A stretch of DNA of 64,000 nt, taken from Blasia pusilla (lineage: Eukaryota; Marchantiophyta; Marchantiopsida; Blasiales). Under the pieces are notes generated by a model, which was not told the DNA's origin, made no database searches, and worked only from the letters and a program-made list of their open reading frames with translations. A program made the position numbers and the translations under genes. The DNA is taken from contig CM114272.1 of the NCBI GenBank assembly GCA_050084515.1, positions 37,262,001 through 37,326,000 on the forward strand. Reading direction: 5' to 3'. Positions 49,931 through 61,900 of the stretch are shown piece after piece; position 1 is the stretch's first letter, and each line of letters opens with the position of its first letter.

Positions 49931-52900
49931 ATGGGGACGAGCAGTGATGGAACGTCGGTAGTGAGGGCATTGATAAGAGTAACGAGGTCCCGAGCAATGG
50001 AGATCTGCAAAACGAAGCACCCCCGGTTCGAGCTTGGGCTGCTGCTCATTCTGCTCATAACAACAGTAGCAAGTTCTGGCTGTGACGTGCTACTATCCTC
50101 TAGCAAGGTGGCCCTCTGTACGAACGATGGGATCCAAGCGGAGGATATAGATTGTGTGAAGAAAGTCATCCTCGAACTGTCGGTTGTCAATGGCAAGGTA
50201 CCCTTATTTGGTCAACAGGTGCGACTGCGTTGTGATACATACGCTGGAATCATTCCGGAGACTCCAAATATTTCAATTGCAGAGAAGAGAGAACATGACG
50301 TCGCAGTCCTCACTAGTACTCGAGCAGCAACTCTGAAGTTGATCTCTGTTGATTAGGGGTGTCGGAGTAGAGTAGTTTGATGGTCGTGTTGGTTGGTTGG
50401 TTGGTTGCTTTCACATGAGCATGGTAGAGTTTGCCCACGAATTGATAATAAATGACATTGAAGTCTTGAAAACGCAGTTCTCACGGCGCAACTCTGAGTC
50501 TAATCTCTCCACTAGTGAGTGTAATAGTGACAGTTTGATGCGTATGTTGGTTGAGAGGCCGCTTCTACATGAGGACGAGGTCTTTCAAGTGAGTGCTGGA
50601 GTTTGTGTAGGTGACGGAATAGATTTACTGTTTTTAGATGGCAGTAACGAGAGAGCATAATGTCTTGGTATATCAGTTCTCAGACAAGCATCTCAAGCAG
50701 TGACTCTGATTTTCGTCTCTGCCAATTAGGGCAAGAGTATCCGTTTGTTGCCTATTTTCGTTCTTTGCTTCTACAATCAGCATGCTAGAGTTAGCCCACG
50801 GTTCCTTTCTCTCCTGTTGATCTCTTTGAGAACTAGTGGATTAGTACCTATTTGATTTCTGTGTTGTTGGTAGGGTGCTTCCACAGTTAGGATGCTACAG
50901 TGCTGAGTGTTGAAATTTTTCCACTATAAGTGAATGGATCCACATGCCTGCTTATGACAAGGGATGCCATTAGTCTGCATGGGTGCAAGACGCTGTGCCG
51001 ATTTCGTTTAGTCTTAAGATCCAGAATTGATGGGCAGAACACCCTGATGGCAGTGACTGTACTGGCTCTGGGTAGGTCTGCAAATGGTGTCCACTGATGG
51101 TTATTCACATACATTAGAACTGTCCTTTGGTCAGCTCTCTCCTTCACATGCTCTGGTAGTAAACATATACGGATTTCTCCTGATAAAGTGCCAACCGTCA
51201 TTGGTTCTTCTCTTCTGAAGCACTTATGATATTGTGATAGTAGTACTCACGTAGATGACCATTTTTCCTGGCTATTGTCTGAACTGGCTGTTGGGATGAA
51301 ACAAGAAAAAATCTTTTCCGATTAAAGAAGTAATGAAAAACAAAAACTGTAAGTACAAAAATTAATAACAACCCCCGCTGCTCCATTTGCTGTGTATAAT
51401 CTGCTTGATTTTCCTGTCAGAAATCCAGGTTGAGGAGAGTGATACTGTAGAGGTTTTTGTGACATCCGTGCAAGAGTATGGTGGTGAAATGAGGGACCTC
51501 GCAGAGCCTTACAGAATAACGATTTACAAAAGTGATGTGTATGCTCAATATCCTTTGAGCTATATCCAGGTTCAACCAATCACCCTGTCCTTAATGCACT
51601 CAGTACACATGGTTTCGAGTTACCTGAGGAAAATGCATGCTTTTACCTGGAGAACTGTAGCCGCTTGCAAGCCTTGAAGATTCTTTCTCGTACACAATCC
51701 CCTTAAACACAAACACTTTGTATTATGAACACTAGAGCAAGGGACGTTTGGTCTGCTCTCAATACAAAGCCAATTGGGTCCAGACTAGGTGTAGGTGGCT
51801 TGAAACAGTAGAGTAAGTGTTGCAGGACCCAGGAACTCAATGAATCCAAGTAGTGTTGCTGCATTTCTGGAGAGTAGGGGGTTCGCAACTCAGTAGTTTT
51901 GTTCAAGATCTAGCAATGGCCTTCTGCATTGATTGTTGACTTGAAGAAATCAGCTGAAGTTGTGTTTGTGATGTTTTCCTGCTCTTTGTATTTGGAAAAT
52001 CTGAGTGGGGCATGTTTGTGCTGGGTTCAGTCATTCAACGAGTATCCTCATGAGGTTGCATCACATGCTCCCAACTGCAAAGAAGTACATGAGAAGCCAA
52101 TGCCTAATTGTGGGTGGTAAATATCTATACCTTCTGCAAGAGCGTGTCAATGTACGAATCCAAATCCTACTTGCACTCGTCAATGTGTGTGGCTCATTCA
52201 GAAAGGACAAGTGCATCACAGCCGTGCAAGCACAGGTTTTCCAGTACGCACCAGGAGTAGGCCACATAATCTGCATTTTTCTGCCTCAGACACGAGGAGA
52301 TAGCCCACGCTTTCGACAGTTTCATAAAACCAACGTTTTGAGGACTGGATCTGCAGGCTGCATGACAAAGTAGGGAACAAAGTGGAGCACAGCCAGGTAA
52401 TATTCAATAATAACATAATCATACCTTTTGTCTGCCTTCAACTATGGCCAGTCATATAGTATTGATCAAATGTCCTCTGTCCTGGTGAGGATACAAGGGT
52501 TGGAAATTCATTCTCTATGTGTCTTCCTCTCAGCAGAAGCCAGGTGGTATGCAAGGACCACGGACAGCTCATCAACTACACTTCCACCCGCAACACACAT
52601 AATAGACAATTTCCACACACATACAATCCTGGTTTTTTGTGACTCTCCTGGTTCCTCACTCAAGAATCAGTCCTTCTCATAGAAAGCCAGTAGGCAAGAA
52701 TTGGTACTACACACAAACACACTTCAAAGCAAACAAAGTGAAACAAGGTGAAAGGATTCCTGAATATGATATGCATCTACAAAGCTTGAGACTGATCACC
52801 ACTCCAGTTCTATGTGCCCCGGGTTATGGCTGGAACCCTGACTTTGGAGCCTCGATGCCTGCCTTCAATTCTTTTCCTGACTCTGAGCACCTACTCAAAA

Positions 52901-55900
52901 CCTAAGTATTTGGCCTTGCTATCCAGGACCCCAAACTAAAGCTCCTTAAAGTGTTTGCAAATAGTGTAGGTCAAGTCTGGAATGAACGTCTTTGCAGCAA
53001 TAAGAGTTGATTGGTATTTGCCAAAGCTTGATGACCCTGTTTCAAACTTCTGACAATGATCTGGTTCCATTGAAAGTCTATACCTATTAAGTTGGGGCAA
53101 GACATCAATAGTAAAAACAAGGGGATGCGAAAGCCCCATCAAGAATGGAGCAAGTGGGGGGCGGGGCGTGGGGCGTGGGGGGTGCTTTAGTACCTGAGCA
53201 CTAACACGCCAAGAATGAGCCACAGCGAGTCAGCATTTCTCTAAGATAAAAAATAACTAGCCAACTGAACTTCAAGAGCCTAAGCTACCCACAAGTGGCC
53301 TTCTGGATTTCCCATCTCCTGCCTTAAATGGCCGCTAGTCTGGGAGCATTGCAGAGCAAAGCAAACACATTGTCTAAAATTAAGAAGAAACATCTTTCTG
53401 GTACATTCATGTTGCTACTGATGTCGGAAGTTATAAGGTGTCCCTGGGTCTTCCCAGGCTTCAAAGTTGGGTTTTGCTGTTGTTCGGTGCAGGGATTTTG
53501 CTGCCTTTGTTCTTACAAAGATAAGCTACCACAGTGGATTGGGGGGACCAAGTCTGTCAAGAGGTTTGACCTAAAATGCTCTTTTGTGCCACGTAAGTGC
53601 TCTCCACAGCAAGATGTGTCCCTGGAGAGGTGTTCAGTTATGTTACAACGAAATTGGCGAAGGGCTGAGGGATGAAAATCATCATAGCATAGCATAAGAA
53701 ATTTTCTTCTCGTTCCTTTGAGAACGAGAAGAAAATATCTTATCTCAGGGCCACACATAGCTACTATGTGTGGCTACAAGAGAATTAATAATCTTTCTCA
53801 CTTTCTCAAGTCTTTTTGTTGACGAGATTGATGAGTAAATAGACTCTGCCATGCATAATCACGGAAAAGATGTGGAGATTTTGTAGTCCAAATTCTTTCT
53901 CAAGTATACTTCCAGCCTGGTTCTCACTGAGTGATGGAACTCCTTGAAGAGGTCTGCTCATCCCTCAGCACATAACCCTTTAGTTTCTGTTGGACTTTGT
54001 GAACAGTGGCGAATGTCTTTCCATGGTGGAGGAATGGAAGTGTACATTGTTTGAGATTCTCAGACAAATGGTTTGTACCCTTTTGTTGTAGATACTAATA
54101 TATGTTTTTGTTTTCACACTGTTTTAGCTTGGAAAAGTCAATCAATGAACATTTCAGCCGTACCTTATCCTGAGACAAACTACTAAGGGTTTGAACTGGC
54201 TCCTGGGGAGAACCTTGCTACAAGTTTCTTTTGCTACTCCCTACAATGAATGCTTTGATGGGGGACATGAGGTGTATCATGTTTGTTGTACCCAAAAAGC
54301 AACTAGTCACGAAGGGACTGGGAACAAGAAAGGATCCGCATAGGTATCCGGAATTTGGATGCTCAGATGTTTGGAATTTACTTACAGCACATCTATTAAA
54401 AGCTGGGGAAGTAAAATATATTCAGGTGTTCCTGAAGAATAAGCAGAGGAAAAGCAATCAGACTTATTTCTGTTAAATGCTCAACTTTCAGGTTTCCCAC
54501 ATATGAAATCCAGGACCCTACCTTGAGGCTATCTATCAAAGTGTCCTCACAACTACTGCACTCAGATAGAGGATATATGTACGTTTCCAGCAACAATGAC
54601 ATTGTAAGTTGCCCAGCACAAGAGAAAACTCAATGGCTATATACTTTCGCCTTAGATTTCTGTGGGTCATACCAAAGCACTGAAGACTTCCATTTCTTGG
54701 TGGGATGTAAGTTTATGCCGATCTGGGACTATCTACACGTTGTCTCGGTAGTATAAAGTCAGCCGATGTTAGCTCCTTTAGCAGCCACCGGTTCTCACAT
54801 GTCTTCGTACTTCATGCTCAGGAGTCCTTGGAGTTGACCACATCACAAATTGGGAAAATTAATGCAGGAAGGTCAATGAAGGCCAGCTTACAAGCAGATG
54901 TCACATGCTGTACTCAGGCACCAAATCTGAAGGACCAGTATATCTCAATACCAAACTTAGAGGTAGGTTGTTGATGAGGTGTGAGAACACTGAAAAGCTT
55001 AAAATCAGGTGACTGAACTTCTGAGAGGGTGCTTAGGACACTCCTGTTTCTATGGCCTTCATCTTACTGGTCTTGCTTGATCGGGTGTACTCTAATACTG
55101 CCAGAATCTTAGTAACATAAAGGCCATAGACCGTTAGGCTCCCCATGAACAAGAAATCATTTCATTCCTGAATTCACTTGGGTCATTTCTTCTTACAGTA
55201 AATGCCGACGTCTATTTGGAAGTTTGTCCCATCCATGGTGCTTGTCGTAGGGTACTGATGACGCGATTCAAGATACCAACCAATGGTTGGCACTGAGGAA
55301 AAGTCTTTACACGCTGGATGGTTCTGAGTGTCACAAAATTGGCGTTTCATTCAAGGCATTCGGATCTCAAAGCAATCCATGTGCAGAACAGTTTCAGTAC
55401 TGTTGCGGAAAACAACTCAGATTATATGCTGAGGTAAGTGGAGGGATCTAGGGATAACTTGCAGTGGAAATACGAGACATGAAAAGGGCGCTATCTCAAT
55501 TGTTGATGGAATTTTGCGTTTCAAATCCTTATTGAATGCTACTCCTGCATGCATAATTTATGTACTTCTGTGGAGGGCTGCATTGTTATTACATGAGCCA
55601 CCTTCCTGAGATAACTTGCATTTGTGAGACTCTGCTGTGAACTACTTTAATTATTGTCTGTATGTGGCCTTGAAACGTTCTCTCTTGTAAAGGGATAATG
55701 TTTATGTCTTCCTCGGTAAAGAAGCACTTAGATTTAGAAAGAAGTCATTCAGGAACACTTCAGATAATGTATGACAGAGGAATAGACAATCTTTAAAACC
55801 CTTTTCCATTACACGTTCATGAGTTGCTTGGACCTGTAATATGTTGGTTCTAGCTTGATCTATGCCCATTGTCTGCCCTGTGACCCAGCTCTGTAGGGTT

Positions 55901-58900
55901 TCACCTTTCCCTTGCCATGGTGCAGGAGGAGGCAAAGAGAGTAACAGAGAAGAATCTACCACTAAATGCAATCTCTAAATATGGGAAGATCTACACTGAT
56001 GGATTGGTATGTCCCACATGGAATGAAGCCAGTAATCTGGGCTATAGGGCTTCCATTCCTCTTTTCATGATGCAACTTTCTTGGGGACTTCAAAATTGGT
56101 TCTTATTGCACAGCCAAGGCGAGTACATGCAAGTAGAACTCTCAATTACTGCTATCTTGTCTCAGGATTTATCCTCCCCTTCTTCTCTATTGCCAATATT
56201 GCTGTTGTAATACATTGAGGGCTTATATTCTTTCGTTTTTTTCCTGTTTCCAGTATGGCGATTCGAGACAGTTGAGAATGAATATGATTCTTAACCAGAC
56301 AGTGACCTCTCATATCAAGCTTGAGTTAAAAGCTGACAGGCTGAACTTTTACAGAAATAGGTATATTTCTTCTGCTTCTCCCTGGAGAACTTTGCTTTAA
56401 GTGCTTCTAGGTTCATAGCAAGTAAAATAACTAGTAAATCATTTCACACCTGACAACTAGGTGACAAAACTTTCTAGAGATTTGTGTGCCTGACCTATGA
56501 TGGACTTGTTGATGAGTAGGAGTCCAGGAAAAATAGTTTCAGCAATAGTTCCATATTTGGGGACAGGAAGGAACCGGACTTTGTTTGTGAAGGTCAAAAA
56601 TGATGGCTTACAGACAGCTCATTTTACAATAAAGGTGATTCCCATTCTCCAAGATTGAGAATAATCTCACCCTTGAAGAAATGATTAAAATCCCAACTCT
56701 TGTTCATGCCTTAAAGCTGTACACCAGTGTTAGACATGCACGGGGCCATGGTCAAAACTCTAATGATACTTGCCATATATCTTCATATCGAAGGCTGTGT
56801 ACAAGAACTATGGGAAGCAATTGCAATAGACCGTTATTATGAGAAGATGTCCAAGAGAAAGAGTCCATGATTCTGGATCAACCTGACTTGCTTTTACCCT
56901 CTGTTTTAAGTCCATTACTGCAGGTGGAAGAGTGCTCTGTTGGAATCCATGATCCGCTGGTGTGTATCTCTTGATCTTTTTACACAGTCATGATATGTAC
57001 CTTCATCGGTTATGAGACTGACTTACACTCCTGAAATAAAAAGAAGTGGATCCCGCATGCATGGTTGAATATTCTTAATGCTGAATGGATACAGGCTCAA
57101 ACTGTCGCTTTACCAACACCAGCAAAAGCCTTCACGTTTGCATTTGATCTACAAAAAGCCGACGATATTTCCAGAGCCCACACCTGCAGAGGTATACCTG
57201 AACAGCCCGAATAAAACCTCATTGGGTTGGACTTTGAAGTGGGTTTTTCACCGCATGTAATCATTGTACTGCCTCAGCTGCTACACTGGTAAGAAACTTC
57301 TTTTGGTGAGCCCAAACTAATAAGGTAGATAGTATGTGAAGAGTTTCTTGGTTGATACCAGGAACCTCCATGCCAACTCTCTGTATGGTAAGTGCCCATA
57401 CTATGTGACAGTTTCTCTCAGTGCTTTCTTCCTGCCCTTCACACTCATCTCAGTTTCTGGCACTGTCCATCCAGGACCTGTCGCAAGGCTATTACAGGCT
57501 TAAATAAGTGCAGTCTAGCGTTTTTGCATCTCTGATTTCTTAGATGGAAATCCATCGACCTTTTCTACTTTTTGTCTGCAGTCTCTCTCCTGGATAGTAT
57601 GGGAGACACAACAGATTTTGCAGAGGTGATATTTGACACTGTGGCCCCATGGTATGGCCATGAACATGAGGTCTGTCTACTCTACGAAAGATCCCTCAGT
57701 GTGACTTTTTTTCAGATCTGATTGTTGTGAATTTGTCACACAATAGAATTGAAATTTCATTGCCTTTCAGTGTAATCATGAAGATTGAAAATCTGGTCTC
57801 CCTCAAGTATGTATAAAGAGCAAAACTTATTTATTTTCTACTTTGAATCTCTTTCTTGCTTCCACGGTTCAGTTTCTTGAACAACCATTTGAGGTCAAGA
57901 TGAAGGTGACGGAGAGGATCAAGCTGGACGAGGCTACACCTAGTCCACCACCTGCGGCCGAAAGATCATGGTTTGGAGGATTTTGTTTTGGTCTCTGCTG
58001 GCTGTTTGGATGGGGTTCTAACAAAACCACAAATTCATCATCCTATGCAGGCAATAATGCAACAGGACAGTGGACATTTTACAACTACACATGTGGGTAT
58101 GTCATTCTGCGACATCTAGTCAGTGTTTTGGATGAAATGAAGCACAGAAATGAGTACACACTTGAGACATAGGCGTCCTTTTGCACAACTTCAATTTTAC
58201 TGAATATTTGAGAGGCATAGATGTACCACTCTAAGGAACGCTGTTTCACACTGTCTCTATATCTCAAAATCCTCATCAACTGAGTTGAATTCGCAAAATC
58301 TGAACCAAGAGTCTGAGCCAGCAAAGACAGTGGGGTAAATGCTTGGTTGACTAGATGCAACAGCGATAAATGCAACAATAAGAATGTGATTAATATCTCA
58401 AGACTAACAATTTTATGGGAAGTGCAGGAACTGTACTCTAGGTCTGCTAAAAGAATTCACCTGCTATATTAAAAACTACTGCTGGAGGCAGATCATAGTA
58501 TTCATTGGAGGAATTGTCATAACAGTCACAAGTACATGCCAATTCCCATTCAACTCTTGGCGCTTTCTTGTCGTTTTGAGGATTGTTCTTGTTGGATGTC
58601 ATTGTCTGTGACGAATTGGCTGAGACTTAGGAATTTGGATTATGCAGTTGGTATAGGCATCTACCTTTTATGGCAAGCAGGTCAAATCCATCAAGTGATT
58701 GACAGACTATTGAAATTCATCACATGTGGACGTATGAGAAGAAAATCAAAAGCCAGGGGGGTGAAAAAAAGACTAAGTAATGGCGATGACAGTCGCTCCT
58801 CAAAATCAAGTGAAGAGGATTCTGATACGTCTGATGGTGATGGTTGGCTGGGGGGCTTATTTTCCGAGAAGAGTAAGCGAGAACATAAAAGACGCCGAAA

Positions 58901-61900
58901 GAAAGGAAAGAGACATAAGGGGAAAAAGCACAAAGGTTTTGCTCTCTCCAAGACCAGAATGTGGATGACTTTATTTCGAAAGAAGAAGAGAAAGAAAATG
59001 AAGAAGAAGAAAGGGAAGGAGAAGAAAAAGAAGAAAGGGGGGTTCGTTCTTAAATACTTTAAGAAGCTCAAAGGTCATCATCATAAATCATCCAAGATTA
59101 AATCCAAGAAGCTATCGCACCACAAAAAGAAGAAAAAAGGTCACAAGGAGAAGGACCACAGGCACAAAATCAAGTCTAAGCCCAAGAAAGGCAAAGGGAC
59201 CATGGTTAAGAAACGCTTCAAACTTTTTGTGGGTTTTTCCGTTCCCGTAAACCCAAACTGAAGGGAAAGACGAGCAGCGGGAGTGATGAAGACTCAAGCA
59301 AGACCAAAAAGAAGAAGAAGCGATATGATAGTGATGAAGCCCCAAGCAAGAAAGAGAGGAATAAGAAGAAGAAGAAGAAGAAGAAGAAGGGAGCGACCCA
59401 GTCTGACAGTGACGAAGACTCAAGAAGGAAGAAGAAGAAGAAGAAGAAGAAGGGACAGGCGAAGTCTGACAGTGACGAAGACTTGAGGAAGAGGAATAAG
59501 AAGAAGAAGAAGAAGGGAAAGATGAAGTCTGACAGTGACGAAGACTTCAGGAGGAGGAGGAAGAAGAAGAAGAAGAAGAAGAAGAAGAAGAAGGAGAAAG
59601 AGGAATCTGATGGTGACGACAACTCAAGCGAGGAGAGGAAGAAGCATAAGGAAAATCTTCCCAGTTTCAGAGGAAAGGTAATGGGCTTCTTCAAGCAGAG
59701 AAACGAGAAAGTAACTGGTGATGATGATGATCCAAGACAGGAGAAAAGGTTTGCCGAGAAACCTACAGGCATTTCAAGAAGGTTCATAGGCTTCCTCCGG
59801 AGGGAGAAACCGATGCACCAGACACTTGATGATGACTCTAAATTAGACATGGCAGCTGAGAGCTCTGAGGGTGACCTTAGAATGATGAAGACGTCCAAAA
59901 CAGGAAAGAAGCGGGATAGGAGGCGAAAGGATGGACATGAGGAAGTTGATTTTGAGAAGACGAACAAAAAGATGAAGAAGAAAAAGAACGAGGAGAACAA
60001 GAACAAGAGAAAGATCCAGAACCTGAATAAGAAGAAGAACAACAACAACAAAAAGAAGAAAGCAACTGCTAATGACCCAGAAACAATGAAGGCTAAAAGA
60101 GAGGAGAGGAACAAGAAGAGGGAGATGCAGGCTGCGGATATAGACGGGTTGGGCATGCAACAACTTGAGCTGTTGCAGCAATCAGATGCTCACCAGGTCC
60201 TGCCTGAACAAAGTTGGCAAATGCAGCCCTTACAGCACCTGGAGTCGTATGGTGGAGGACAATACATGCCATCTCAACCAGGATTCTATCCACCCTTGGA
60301 GTTTCAATGGCAGCAGACACCCAAAGAGATCACCTCTCCACAGTATATGCCTCCAGAAGAACAACCGTATCCACCCACGGCCCCTCAATGGTACCATACA
60401 CTGCAGGGAATCCCTGCGGAGCTCCCTTCGTTTGACACCCACCAACTTCAAAATCCTCCAGTCCAACTCGAAGTATTTCCTAAACCTTCGAAGGAAATCC
60501 CTTGGTCAGATACCCAACAACCTCATAATCCCACAATACAAATGGAAGTGCTTCCCAAAGTCCTGCAGACCCAGCAGAAAGAGAAGAAGAACAAGAAGAG
60601 CAAGAAGAAGAAAGAGGGGAAGAACTTGGCCAAACGTGGGAAAGATTCAGCGTCACAAATTGAAGCTAAAAGAGCCGAAAGGAAGAAGAAGAAAGAGATG
60701 CAGGCTGTGGAGCAAGACTGGTCCGCCATGCAACAACTTGAGGAACTTCAAGAGCATAAGGAACCGGTCTTGTCCGAAGTTCAAGACGTTGATGATCCTC
60801 AACATACACAAATAGTGACGCAGGTGACTGGAGAAGTTCCCGAATTCAAGCACAAGAACAAGAAGAACAAGAAACTGAAGCAGCCTATACACTCTCCAGA
60901 CAAACCAAGAGACCCCTCACTCGATCAAAATTTAGAACAAATTCATGCACCCATGAAGCTTAATCAACCGGACGAAGAGACTATGTTGGGCTCGATGTTC
61001 GACGAAGAGGGTGATGAACAAGGACAACGTCCTTCAGGTTCTGAATCTTCTCCACCTCTTGTGTATGTTGAGGATCCTCAACAGACACAAATAGTGCCGC
61101 AGGTGACTGGAGAAGTTCCCGAATTCAAGCACAAGAACAAGAAGAACAAGAAACTGAAGGAGCCTACACACTCTCCAGACAAACCAAGAGACCCCTCACT
61201 CGATCAAAATTTGGAACAAATTCATGCACCCATGAAGCTTAATCAACCGGACGAAGAGACTTTGTTGGGCTCGATGTTCGACGAAGAGGGTGATGAACAA
61301 GGACAACGTCCTTCAGGTTCTGACCCTTCTCCACCTCTTGTGTATGTTGAGGATCCTCAACAGACACAAATAGTGCCGCAGGTGACTGGAGAAGTTCCCG
61401 AATTCAAGAACAAGAGCAAGAAAAAGAAAAAGAAGAAGAAGAAACTGAAGGAGCCTACACAACCCTCTCCAGAGAAACCAAGTGACCACTCTGTGCATCA
61501 AAATTCGGAACAAATCCATGCACACATGGATCTTAATCAATCAGACGAAGATACTATGTTGGGCTCGATGTTTGACGAAGAGGGTGATGAACAAGGACAG
61601 CGTCCTTCAGGTTCTGAAGCGTCTCCACCTCCTGCTAGTAGTCGTAAAGCTGGATATGACCCACCTAAGGATGAAAATCAACTTCCGGTGCCCACCAAGA
61701 AACTTTCGCACATACCACCTGGACAGCTCTCTCCAGAGCAGCCTAGACAAACTCCAGTGAATCAAAGCTTGGAACAAATCCAAGTTTCCATAAGTCTTAA
61801 CCAATCAGATGAGGATACAATGTTGGGCTCGATATTCGACGAAGAGGGTGAAGAGCAACGGCAACTTCCTTCAGGTGCCGAGGCGTCTACACTGTCTGCT

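Noticed and set aside
49847-50356. Longer first HAP2 exon reading past 50197
   Set aside because: The reading beyond NGK loses HAP2 character and ends in a stop; a GT donor at 50198 fits the family better.
50397-50660. 88-codon frame in the first HAP2 intron region
   Set aside because: No similarity to HAP2 and no fitting splice sites; treated as intronic.
58691-59071. Phe/Ser-rich minus-strand open frames under the HAP2 tail (also 59218-60156)
   Set aside because: They are the antisense of the Lys-rich (AAG-rich) coding strand.
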